Part shown: positions 1-5,428 of the stretch, one piece after another
Layout of the letters: each line of letters opens with the position of its first letter
Numbering within the stretch: the stretch's first letter is position 1
DNA from: an uncultured Planctomycetaceae bacterium
GTDB lineage: Bacteria > Planctomycetota > Planctomycetia > Pirellulales > Lacipirellulaceae
Direction: 5' to 3'
Length of the DNA: 14,844 bases
NCBI GenBank assembly: GCA_937860165.1
Contig: CALMBE010000127.1
Location: 1 to 14,844 of the forward strand
The notes under the pieces: model-generated
Told to the model about the DNA's origin: nothing
The model's database searches: none
What the model saw: the letters and a program-made list of their open reading frames with translations, nothing else
Made by a program: the position numbers and the translations under genes

Positions 1-5
1 GCAAG

Positions 6-44
6 CATGGCCACAGCGGAGTACCGCCGTGGCCATGGCACCCT
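6..44. repeat. GGTACTCCG-core palindromic repeat, copy 1
   Basis: Arms CATGGCCAC (6-14) and GTGGCCATG (29-37) are perfectly complementary and enclose CGGAGTACC (17-25), the reverse complement of the GGTACTCCG centre found in the other copies. GCACCCT follows at 38-44, as it does beside the copies at 9715-9806 and 14801-14839. It lies just beyond the 3' end of the XRE gene. Its function is unknown; it could act as a transcript-end hairpin. Confidence 0.75.
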
Positions 45-66
45 CATTTTTCGGTGTGACAATGCA

Positions 67-333
67 CTACGCAGCGGTTTCGCTCTCGACATCCCAGCCT
101 GGAAACACCAACACGGCAGGATGCACACGAAGGGCGCGGGCGATCACCTTCGCTCTTTCCACTCCGAGTTTCACCCGGTCATTCTCAATGGCGGAAATCG
201 TGGATTGCGGAATGCCGGTTAGCTCGGATAAACTATTTTGGCTCAGTTCCTGAAGTTCGCGGATGATTCGGACCGATTCACCAACCGACACATCGACCGT
301 TTTACGAGCTGCTCGAAAGCTATTGCGATTCAT
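67..333 (-). CDS. XRE-family helix-turn-helix regulator, solitary antitoxin-like
   Basis: This 88-residue protein is almost entirely one Cro/C1-type helix-turn-helix domain (about residues 18-75). The recognition-helix region GIPQSTISAIENDR (40-53) is typical of XRE repressors and HigA/MqsA-like antitoxins. It should bind DNA as a dimer. An AAAAAGG stretch about nine bases before the ATG serves as ribosome binding site and supports this start. The usual partner, a small RelE/HigB toxin, is not seen upstream, where the divergent hydrolase lies; a partner downstream would fall outside the window. It may be an orphan antitoxin or a stand-alone regulator. The long hairpin at 351-415 lies in its leader. 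The domain is certain; the target is unknown. Confidence 0.85.
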   Translation of the reverse strand: MNRNSFRAARKTVDVSVGESVRIIRELQELSQNSLSELTGIPQSTISAIENDRVKLGVERAKVIARALRVHPAVLVFPGWDVESETAA

Positions 334-350
334 TGAATTACCTTTTTGAA

Positions 351-415
351 CAGGAGGTAGCAGAGCAAGCAGAGAAACTGATATTCTTACCCTCTGTTAT
401 CTCTGCTCCCTCCTG
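351..415. repeat. Imperfect inverted repeat between divergent genes
   Basis: CAGGAGGTAGCAGAG (351-365) pairs with CTCTGCTCCCTCCTG (401-415) with one mismatch. The pairing resumes inside with CAGAG (370-374) against CTCTG (392-396). The result is a long hairpin of purine-rich and pyrimidine-rich arms between the divergently transcribed regulator and hydrolase. It resembles a dispersed intergenic repeat more than an operator, since the arms are long and contain SD-like AGGAGG. Function unknown. Confidence 0.6.
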
Positions 416-465
416 TAAAATCAATTGTTGGGCACCCTAAACCTTTTCCTCTAAGCGATGTCATC

Positions 466-1641
466 ATGCGATCTATTTGCAACTCTTGGTTACTAATGTG
501 CTTCTGTATTGCGATTTCACCCCCCACTGCCCACTCGCAGGTCATAACCCTCATCCGCGGGTGGGCCTACCCGGAGCCGGTGGCTGCCGAGAAGCTTGCC
601 GAAAAGGCGACGCTCTACAGCGATCGCGCGAGTTGGGAGCAGCGTGCTGCGATGCTGCGCGCTGGGATTCGCCATGGTTTGGAGTTGGAACAACTCCCCC
701 TGCCGTGCGACTTGAAACCGATTCGGCACAGCTTGCGGGAGATGGATGGCTACACGGTCGAGAATGTCGCGTTCGAGAGTTTGCCAGGATTTTGGGTGAC
801 GGGGAATCTCTATCTCCCTGCCAAGATCGAGGGGAAGATTCCTGGAATTCTCAATCCGCACGGCCACTGGGGCAATGCGCGACTCACTCCGGATGTGCAA
901 GCCCGGTGTGCGGCCCAAGCCCGCATGGGGGCTGCGGCGTTTAGCTACGACATGGTCGGTTACGTCGACTCCACGCAGTGCGAGCATCGACGGTTCCAAG
1001 TGCAGCGGCTCCAAACTTACAACAGCATGCGGGTGATCGATTTTCTGTTGTCGCTGGGGTTTGTCGATGAAACTCGCCTCGGAGTCACCGGTGCCTCGGC
1101 GGGCGGAATGCAGACGTTTCTGCTCGCCGCGATTGATGATCGCATCGACCTGTCGATGCCCGTGGCCCAAGTATCGGCCCACTTCTTCGGCGTCTGCGAA
1201 TGCGAAAGTGCGATGCCGGTTCACAAGACCGACGAATACGAAACCAACACCGTGGAGATTGCGGCGTTGGTGTCCCCCAAGCCGCTGCTGTTGGTCTCGG
1301 ACGGCGGCGACTGGAGTGTGAATACCCCACGGGTCGAATACCCACACATTCGCCGGATTTTTTCGTTCTTCGACGCCGCGGACCAAATCGAAAATGCCCA
1401 CTTCGCCGACGAGGGCCACGACTACGGCCCCAACAAACGCGCCGCGACCTACCGGTTCTTAGCGAAACATTTTGGGATGAATCTCGCGGCGGTGAGCAAC
1501 GCCGCCGGTGAAATCGACGAAGGTTTCTTTAAGTCCCTCCCCGAAGACGACCTGCGGGTATTTACCGCCGAGCATCCCCGCCCCGACTACGCGGTCATCG
1601 GTGGGGATTTTATTCTGGGGCTGCTGAACAAGGGGGGGTGA
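466..1641 (+). CDS. Exported alpha/beta-hydrolase, acetyl xylan esterase-like
   Basis: This 391-residue protein starts with a signal peptide (about residues 1-24; hydrophobic stretch LLMCFCIAIS, likely cleavage after AHS), so it probably acts outside the cytoplasm. The nucleophile elbow GASAGG places the serine at residue 211. The likely acid is Asp279 or Asp282 (VSDGGDWS) and the histidine His318 (DEGHDYG), in the usual alpha/beta-hydrolase order. NPHGHWG (130-136) supplies the oxyanion-hole region. The layout matches large secreted hydrolases annotated as acetyl xylan esterase or dienelactone/prolyl-oligopeptidase-like in planctomycetes, which de-esterify plant or algal polysaccharides. The substrate cannot be read from the sequence. 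The start is chosen because it gives a coherent signal peptide; no strong ribosome binding site precedes it. It stands alone. Confidence 0.85.
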   Translation: MRSICNSWLLMCFCIAISPPTAHSQVITLIRGWAYPEPVAAEKLAEKATLYSDRASWEQRAAMLRAGIRHGLELEQLPLPCDLKPIRHSLREMDGYTVENVAFESLPGFWVTGNLYLPAKIEGKIPGILNPHGHWGNARLTPDVQARCAAQARMGAAAFSYDMVGYVDSTQCEHRRFQVQRLQTYNSMRVIDFLLSLGFVDETRLGVTGASAGGMQTFLLAAIDDRIDLSMPVAQVSAHFFGVCECESAMPVHKTDEYETNTVEIAALVSPKPLLLVSDGGDWSVNTPRVEYPHIRRIFSFFDAADQIENAHFADEGHDYGPNKRAATYRFLAKHFGMNLAAVSNAAGEIDEGFFKSLPEDDLRVFTAEHPRPDYAVIGGDFILGLLNKGG

Positions 1642-1689
1642 GCGATTCCGGACTGAATAGCCTGTTCGCGATTACGGGAAAACGCCCAC

Positions 1690-1718
1690 TTGACATTATG
1701 CCAGATATGACATATAGT
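1690..1718 (+). promoter_or_regulatory. Near-consensus sigma70 promoter and operator of the HigBA-like operon
   Basis: TTGACA (1690-1695) and TATAGT (1713-1718) are separated by exactly 17 bases. The perfect palindrome ATATG-A-CATAT (1705-1715) overlaps the -10 box, and TGACAT occurs twice (1691-1696 and 1708-1713). That is where an autoregulating antitoxin would be expected to bind. Transcription would start around base 1725, next to the ATG at 1726. Confidence 0.75.
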
Positions 1719-1725
1719 TAGCTTG

Positions 1726-2061
1726 ATGGTTGACGGTGATAAACCCTTGGTATGGTTGGAGGGCGAAGTAAAAACTCCACCCTTTTCGGCGTTGGCACGA
1801 ATTGAAGCGGGAACTTTGTTGCGGCGCCTGCAACGAGGAGAGAAGCTCGGCATGCCCTGCTCGCGGCCTATGCCTTCCATTGGATCGCGATGCCATGAAT
1901 TGCGAATCCGTGATCAGCAGCACAATTGGCGAATTGTATACCGAATCGATTCTGACGTGATTGTGATTCTCGCAATCTTTGCCAAGAAATCAGGTACAAC
2001 TCCGCAACAGATCATCACTACCTGTCAAAATCGGCTTACGGCCTACGATGAACTTGTTTGA
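1726..2061 (+). CDS. RelE/HigB-type toxin (Gp49-like)
   Basis: This 111-residue basic protein fits the phage Gp49-like/HigB branch of the RelE superfamily, whose members cleave mRNA on the ribosome. The visible signature is CHELRIRDQQHNWRIVYRI (about residues 56-74) followed by ILAIFAKKSGTTPQQII (81-97), corresponding to the family's ELR...RVxY strand and FxKKxxxTP segment. It lies ten bases before an XRE gene in the toxin-first order of higBA. ATG 1726 is preferred to TTG 1723. No Shine-Dalgarno sequence precedes it, and the -10 box ends seven bases earlier, so the message is probably leaderless. The conserved residues look intact, so it is likely active. Cleavage specificity cannot be told. 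Confidence 0.85.
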   Translation: MVDGDKPLVWLEGEVKTPPFSALARIEAGTLLRRLQRGEKLGMPCSRPMPSIGSRCHELRIRDQQHNWRIVYRIDSDVIVILAIFAKKSGTTPQQIITTCQNRLTAYDELV

Positions 2062-2071
2062 TGAGGTAAAC

Positions 2072-2401
2072 ATGAACACCACTAAAAAAAAGCGACTGGC
2101 AAAAGCTGGTTGGAAGGTCGGCACCGCGCAAGAGTTCCTCGGTCTCAGCGATGAGGAATCCGCACTGGTGGAGATGAAGCTGGCACTCGCCCGAAGCCTT
2201 AGTCAGTTACGGTTGGCTCGAAAACTGACACAAGTCAAATTGGCCACATTGCTCGGCACCAGCCAGTCACGGGTTGCCAAGATGGAAGCCGCGGACGCCA
2301 CGGTCTCGATCGACTTATTGGTGCGCTCGCTGTTAGCCCTCGGGACAACTCGCCAAGAAGTAGGGAAGATCATCGGGCGGAAAACTGCACCGGCAGCGTG
2401 A
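2072..2401 (+). CDS. HigA-type XRE antitoxin
   Basis: This 109-residue protein has a Cro/C1 helix-turn-helix at about residues 38-92. It includes RLARKLTQVKLATLLGTSQS (47-66) and SRVAKMEAADATVSIDLL (66-83), the pattern of HigA-like antitoxins that follow Gp49-like toxins. It should neutralise the upstream toxin and, alone or in complex, repress the promoter at 1690-1718. ATG 2072 is chosen over the longer in-frame extension because that extension lies inside the toxin gene, and because GAGG (2063-2066) gives a ribosome binding site at a suitable distance. The basic N-terminus (residues 5-15) precedes a short linker. It is followed convergently by the DUF2442 gene. Confidence 0.85.
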   Translation: MNTTKKKRLAKAGWKVGTAQEFLGLSDEESALVEMKLALARSLSQLRLARKLTQVKLATLLGTSQSRVAKMEAADATVSIDLLVRSLLALGTTRQEVGKIIGRKTAPAA

Positions 2402-2452
2402 GGAATCAGGAAATCGCCGAAGGTCATTTGTAGTTTTTCCCCCTTGCTTTAC

Positions 2453-2740
2453 TCAGAGGGATTTCGCATCTCCACCCGCCATCAATCCCGCAATGGAAAT
2501 GTCTTCGTCGAGCTCCTCCCAATGGAGACTGATCCCCCCACCGCAGATTTGATAGTTCCTCCGTTGGTCAGCCGTCGCATCGCGCAACAAGGGGAACCAA
2601 GCGACGGGCACGCCAATCACCCGACCGTCCATGAGCGTAACGTGCATCAATGCATCGTTGAATGTCACCGATTTGGCCAGTGCCGAGGTGGGCAAATGAC
2701 CACGGGTTATCTTCGAACTTGGATTAAGCGAAGTACTCAT
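2453..2740 (-). CDS. DUF2442 protein, antitoxin-like partner of DUF4160
   Basis: This 95-residue protein has the DUF2442 pattern: a strand reading VTFNDALMHVTLMDGRVIG (about residues 25-43), then VPVAWFPLL and a C-terminal GGGISLHWEELDEDISIAGL (67-86). Families with DUF2442 are usually encoded beside DUF4160 and are generally regarded as toxin-antitoxin-like, though the biochemistry is poorly known. The start lies inside the upstream DUF4160 gene (17-base overlap), and a strong GGAGG stands about six bases before the ATG, so translation is likely coupled. The C-terminus ends with DAKSL. No membrane segment or signal peptide. Family assignment is confident; the role is inference from pairing. 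Confidence 0.8.
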   Translation of the reverse strand: MSTSLNPSSKITRGHLPTSALAKSVTFNDALMHVTLMDGRVIGVPVAWFPLLRDATADQRRNYQICGGGISLHWEELDEDISIAGLMAGGDAKSL

Positions 2741-2957
2741 TCCAGGCCTCCAGTAATTTTACTCTGTGTTCTATGACAAGTTTTTCAACTTCGTTCAGTT
2801 CACGGGCATTGAAACCGTAATTTACCGCGAGCGCCACGGGGTCAAGCCAATACTGTGCTTCGTCACCACCGGCTTTGACATGAATGTGTGGAGACTCATT
2901 GCTTTCATTACTAAAAAAGTGAAATCGATAACGCCCCACTCTCAAGACTGTCGGCAT
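2724..2957 (-). CDS. DUF4160 protein, toxin-like partner of DUF2442
   Basis: This 77-residue protein shows the DUF4160 signature: a start of the type MPTVLRVGRYRFHFFSNE, then the conserved SPHIHVKAGGDEAQYWLDP (22-40), and a helical C-terminus with ELNEVEKLVIEHRVKLLEAW. The His-x-His pair (24 and 26) is the family hallmark and could bind metal or be catalytic, but no activity is established. It is the first gene of a two-gene minus-strand operon. A possible promoter lies upstream: TTGATT (3020-3015) and TATGCT (2997-2992) with 17 bases between them. The inverted pair AATACT/AGTATT (2972-2977 and 2997-3002) could be an operator. Both readings are tentative. Confidence 0.8.
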   Translation of the reverse strand: MPTVLRVGRYRFHFFSNESNESPHIHVKAGGDEAQYWLDPVALAVNYGFNARELNEVEKLVIEHRVKLLEAWNEYFA

Positions 2958-3025
2958 CGCATGTCTCGACTAATACTGTTATTGTTCTAGAAGCATAGTA
3001 TTCTCGCAGCCTGAAATCAACTTCT

Positions 3026-3397
3026 CTATTCGGAAGTGCAATCCCGATTTCGCTTCCGCCGAGTCTCGACCGCTTTGCGAGCGGCTGCGCGACGCTTGCG
3101 CGTGAGAGCCGCTTTTGCTCCGGCGTCTTTCATGCGCTTCGACCAATCAACTGCTTTAGGGCGATCTCGCATCTGCACGATTGTTTCGGTGCTGATGAGA
3201 TCGATGTCGTGCATCTTGTGGCATGTCGGGCACAAGATCACCAAGTTTTCGAGGGAATTGTTCTGCCGCTTCCCATCAAGGTGAGCTACCTCCAAAACCA
3301 TCGGAATACCGAAACCAAAGTGAGCACAAACGGGATCATAGTGCTCGAAAGCAAGCTTGCGGTAGTTGATGCGATTGCTTTTTGGAATGTCGCTCAT
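3026..3397 (-). CDS. HNH endonuclease-like protein with one zinc-ligand cysteine replaced
   Basis: This 123-residue protein has an HNH nuclease core at about residues 21-63. AHLDGKRQNNSLENL carries the first His (39) and Asn, and LCPTCHKMHD carries Cys56, Cys59 and His60. HNH proteins of this kind normally hold zinc with two CxxC pairs. Here the first pair reads Cys24-Ala-His-Phe27, so the second cysteine is phenylalanine, one base from a Cys codon (TTT for TGT). Either His26 substitutes, or the fold is weakened. The C-terminal 40 residues are rich in Lys and Arg (TRKRRAAARKAVETRRKRNR) and probably contact nucleic acid. The start overlaps the stop of the upstream small gene as ATGA, which suggests translational coupling. 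Confidence 0.75.
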   Translation of the reverse strand: MSDIPKSNRINYRKLAFEHYDPVCAHFGFGIPMVLEVAHLDGKRQNNSLENLVILCPTCHKMHDIDLISTETIVQMRDRPKAVDWSKRMKDAGAKAALTRKRRAAARKAVETRRKRNRDCTSE

Positions 3398-3597
3398 TGG
3401 TTCCCGTTTGTATTACCAGATGAAGCCTTGCTTCGCTCAGCACGGGCGCGCACCTCTTCCAAGGTAACAAGTCGCTCGGGGTGCTCCGCTTCCGAAGCTT
3501 TCATGCGAGCTAGGTAACGATCAAGATCATGGTTACACTCGGCAAATAGTTTCGCTCGTATTTGATGAATCTCTTCGACGATGGGGTCGACATACAT
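3394..3597 (-). CDS. Small acidic helical protein, first gene of an HNH operon
   Basis: This is a 67-residue protein starting MYVDPIVEEIHQIRAKLFAE and ending in a charged, probably disordered tail (SKASSGNTNGNQ). Small proteins with an N-terminus like MYxDPIVEEI are, from memory, common in planctomycetes and cyanobacteria and often sit upstream of small toxin-like or nuclease genes; no function is assigned. The start at 3597 is chosen over the longer reading because CAGGAGAG stands about seven bases before it and the upstream extension has unrelated composition. Its last four bases overlap the HNH start (ATGA), so it could be an antitoxin or chaperone for the HNH protein. That is inference from gene arrangement only. 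Confidence 0.7.
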   Translation of the reverse strand: MYVDPIVEEIHQIRAKLFAECNHDLDRYLARMKASEAEHPERLVTLEEVRARAERSKASSGNTNGNQ

Positions 3598-3683
3598 GTC
3601 TACTCTCCTGAAAACGTGTAAGACATCTCTTCTGGAGTGTGATTGCCCACCACTTTCGGTCAGTCGCGGGCTAACCCAGGCAT

Positions 3684-3748
3684 TCGAATTTGTGGCGAAT
3701 CTCCTCCTCAATTGTATCGTCTACATTGTAGCTGTACCACAAATTCGA
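3684..3748. repeat. 12-bp perfect inverted repeat upstream of the HNH operon
   Basis: TCGAATTTGTGG (3684-3695) and CCACAAATTCGA (3737-3748) are exact reverse complements with 41 bases between them. Inside lies the smaller palindrome CTACA-T-TGTAG (3721-3731). This could be an operator or DNA-looping site for the minus-strand operon starting at 3597, or a decayed repeat. The rest of 3598-3808 shows no gene or other structure that I can support. Confidence 0.45.
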
Positions 3749-3808
3749 TGGGTACGTTTTCCGGACCGCCGCAAATTAATTCAGTGGGATCAGTTTTTCA
3801 AGTTTAGC

Positions 3809-3883
3809 GTTAGCCGGCATCGTTCCGATGCCGGGTTATTCGCGAAAGCCATAGACCACGGCACCGGAACGGTGCCGGCTAAC
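3809..3883. repeat. Pair of inverted palindromic repeats
   Basis: Two hairpins face each other. CCGGCATCG-TTC-CGATGCCGG (3814-3834) follows GTTAG, and CGGCACCG-GAA-CGGTGCCG (3859-3877) precedes CTAAC. The outer ends GTTAGCCGGCA (3809-3819) and TGCCGGCTAAC (3873-3883) are complementary, so the whole unit is a large inverted repeat. The two stems differ by compensated changes (AT in one, AC/GT in the other) and the loops are complementary (TTC/GAA). It resembles REP/BIME elements. It sits between the HNH operon and the B12 riboswitch promoter. Confidence 0.7.
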
Positions 3884-3922
3884 CGGATCGGCCCTGGATA
3901 AACCCCGTTGAATACTGCCCCT

Positions 3923-3951
3923 TTGACACCCACCTCCCCCGCCGGTAGACT
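3923..3951 (+). promoter_or_regulatory. Sigma70-like promoter of the riboswitch operon
   Basis: TTGACA (3923-3928) matches the -35 consensus fully. After exactly 17 bases, TAGACT (3946-3951) matches the -10 consensus at four of six positions. The predicted start near 3958 falls about ten bases before the riboswitch aptamer, which is the expected arrangement. Confidence 0.6.
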
Positions 3952-3967
3952 GACCTCCGTATTAATC

Positions 3968-4190
3968 GTGCGTTGGTGGTCGGCCAGTGAGGACAGTTAG
4001 TCTGCAATTCCTCGCATGGGCCGACGCAACAGGGAACTCCGGTGCGAATCCGGGACGGCCCCGCCGCTGTAAGTGGGCACTATCAAGCGAACATTCTGCG
4101 TGAGCCATTGGTCGATTTGCTTTCTTCGGAAAGGGCGACTGAGAAGGCCGGTTCGCTTGAGCCTGCATAGTCAGAAGACCTACCAATGCG
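3968..4190 (+). promoter_or_regulatory. Cobalamin (B12) riboswitch
   Basis: The conserved core is plain. GGGAACTCCGGTGCGAATCC (4032-4051) continues into a CCCCGCCGCTGTAAG block (4059-4073), followed by AGCCATTG (4103-4110), GGAAAGG (4128-4134) and the B12-box-like AGTCAGAAGACCTACC (4169-4184). Two long-range pairings support the fold. TCAAGCGAAC (4083-4092) pairs perfectly with GTTCGCTTGA (4151-4160), and the 5' GTTGGTGGTC region (3972-3981) pairs with GACCTACCAA (4177-4186) with a bulge as P1. Adenosyl- or other cobalamin binding normally turns downstream genes off. The genes below are envelope proteins, not the usual transporter or biosynthesis genes. Confidence 0.93.
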
Positions 4191-4275
4191 TTGTATGTGG
4201 CACCCTGCGAGGGACAGGAGCCGCGTAACTGAAAAAGCTCTGCGAGTTCGCATGCGTGTTCGTCCGTCGAAGTAC

Positions 4276-4290
4276 CAGTCCTGGGGACTG
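4276..4290 (+). promoter_or_regulatory. Possible ribosome-site-masking hairpin of the riboswitch
   Basis: CAGTCC-TGG-GGACTG (4276-4290) is a six-base-pair hairpin just before the likely start at 4302. Its loop and 3' arm contain the GGGGA that would be the Shine-Dalgarno sequence. A second small stem, CCCT-GCG-AGGG (4203-4213), lies nearer the aptamer. No hairpin followed by a U-run was seen at 4191-4301, so control is more likely at translation than by termination. This is inference from position. Confidence 0.35.
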
Positions 4291-4301
4291 CTGCGCTCGA
4301 T

Positions 4302-5243
4302 GTGCCGATAAGACGTGCGAACTTGGGAAAGTCAGTCGTGGTCTACGCAGCAACCTATCGCGGCAAATGCAGAAATTGGGCCGGATTCAGCCTCGTGGAA
4401 CTGTTGGTGGTGATCGCCATCATCGGCGTGCTCGTGGCGTTGCTGCTTCCCGCGGTGCAGGCCGCCCGCGAAGCGGCTCGCCGTGTTCAGTGTCAAAACA
4501 ACCTGCGGCAACTGGGCACGGCCCTGTTGAACTACGAACAGCAACACACGGCTTTGCCGATTGGTTGCCTCGGTTACACCAATCCCATGACCGGCGATTT
4601 TACCGTTCCGCAGCGTTTGATTTCCTGGAACGTGCAACTGCTGCCATTCCTCGAACAATCGAACCTGTGGAGCCAATACCGACTGGATGTCCCCTCGAAA
4701 GATTCGCCGAATCGAGAACTGGGGGCCGCGGTGCTGCCGATGTTTCTTTGTCCGAGCACACCGAGTTCAGTCCTCATCAGCCCGCATGGCACGTGGCGGG
4801 GACTGGCCTTTACGGATTATGGCGGCATCTATGGCGTGGAAGGCGATGGGCGCGACGACCCCAACTTTGGAAATCCCGATGTCGTCGATCCGTCTGCCCA
4901 GACACTCCATGACAACTCTCTGGGTGTGTTCAACTGGAATGTTCCCGTCATGATGAAACAGATTGCCGATGGCACCGCACAGACAGTCGCCGTCGCGGAA
5001 GCAACATATCGCCGGGCAAGCACCATGGAATGGGCCAATGGTCACAACATCTTCGCCCAAGAACAAGCAACTCCCCTCAACGAGAGGTTCGACAACGGCT
5101 CGTTCGACAACGAGATCGGCAGCCCGCATCTGGGTGGGGCGCTGGTTGCTTTTTGCGATGGGCATGTCGCATTTCTCGGCGAAGACCTCGAACAAGCCAC
5201 GCTCAATGCGCTGCTCACCCGCAGCGGAGGAGAAACGCCGTGA
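4302..5243 (+). CDS. DUF1559 prepilin-like protein under riboswitch control
   Basis: This 313-residue protein has a type IV prepilin/pseudopilin signal: cleavage expected between Gly28 and Phe29, Glu at +5, then a hydrophobic helix (LVELLVVIAIIGVLVALLLP) and the planctomycete hallmark AVQAAREAARR. The C-terminus carries the H-X9-DG motif (His followed by nine residues and Asp-Gly in PHLGGALVAFCDG), diagnostic of the DUF1559 family. Such proteins are processed by a prepilin peptidase and are exported or assembled through type II secretion or pilus machinery. Planctomycetes have many paralogues of unknown role. This one lies 111 bases after the B12 riboswitch. The start is uncertain: GTG 4338, after GGGAAAG, would shorten the leader from 28 to 16 residues, nearer the family norm. 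Confidence 0.88.
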   Translation: MPIRRANLGKSVVVYAATYRGKCRNWAGFSLVELLVVIAIIGVLVALLLPAVQAAREAARRVQCQNNLRQLGTALLNYEQQHTALPIGCLGYTNPMTGDFTVPQRLISWNVQLLPFLEQSNLWSQYRLDVPSKDSPNRELGAAVLPMFLCPSTPSSVLISPHGTWRGLAFTDYGGIYGVEGDGRDDPNFGNPDVVDPSAQTLHDNSLGVFNWNVPVMMKQIADGTAQTVAVAEATYRRASTMEWANGHNIFAQEQATPLNERFDNGSFDNEIGSPHLGGALVAFCDGHVAFLGEDLEQATLNALLTRSGGETP

Positions 5244-5268
5244 ATTGCGTATTGTATTTACTTCGTGG

Positions 5269-5410
5269 GTGCCACTGGCTCTGCCAGTGTCTTTTCTGCC
5301 ACTTCTGGCAGGCAAAACCCCGATTTAATAACGACGTTCTGCTGGATAACAAACGAGGGCCGTTACCCGCAACAGACTGTCTGCAAAAGCACTGGCCGAG
5401 CCAGTGGCAC
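5269..5410. repeat. 142-bp element with about 21-bp terminal inverted repeats inside the B12 operon
   Basis: The left end GTGCCACTGGCTCTGCCAGTG (5269-5289) and right end CACTGGCCGAGCCAGTGGCAC (5390-5410) are reverse complements apart from one base. Similarity extends inward (CTTTT at 5291-5295 against AAAAG at 5385-5389). Each end is also a hairpin by itself (CACTGGC...GCCAGTG). The unit fills the gap between the pilin-like gene and the first PEP-CTERM gene and ends about 18 bases before the next start. It looks like a miniature inverted-repeat element or a paired REP. No target-site duplication was obvious. Confidence 0.65.
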
Positions 5411-5428
5411 ACGAAAAGCATCTGGAGA

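Noticed and set aside
517..1419. 300-codon open frame on the minus strand inside the hydrolase gene
   Set aside because: It is antisense to a gene with a signal peptide and full catalytic motifs, and its translation resembles no family. It is a shadow of GC-rich codon use.
1723..1725. TTG as the start of the HigB-like toxin
   Set aside because: ATG 1726 follows directly and the TTG has no ribosome site. The TTG would lie at or before the predicted transcription start.
3598..3711. Longer N-terminus for the small protein of the HNH operon (to 3711)
   Set aside because: The extension is Arg/Ser-rich without family resemblance, and a good CAGGAG site stands before the ATG at 3597.
4191..4301. 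Intrinsic terminator as the riboswitch output
   Set aside because: No stable stem followed by a U-run is present, only short stems without a T tract.
4256..4912. 218-codon plus-strand frame overlapping the DUF1559 gene
   Set aside because: It is out of frame with the prepilin signal and H-X9-DG motif, and its translation is Arg/Pro-rich noise.
5030..5428. Extended N-terminus for the first PEP-CTERM protein
   Set aside because: It would run through the end of the DUF1559 gene and the inverted-repeat element. The signal peptide begins at 5429.
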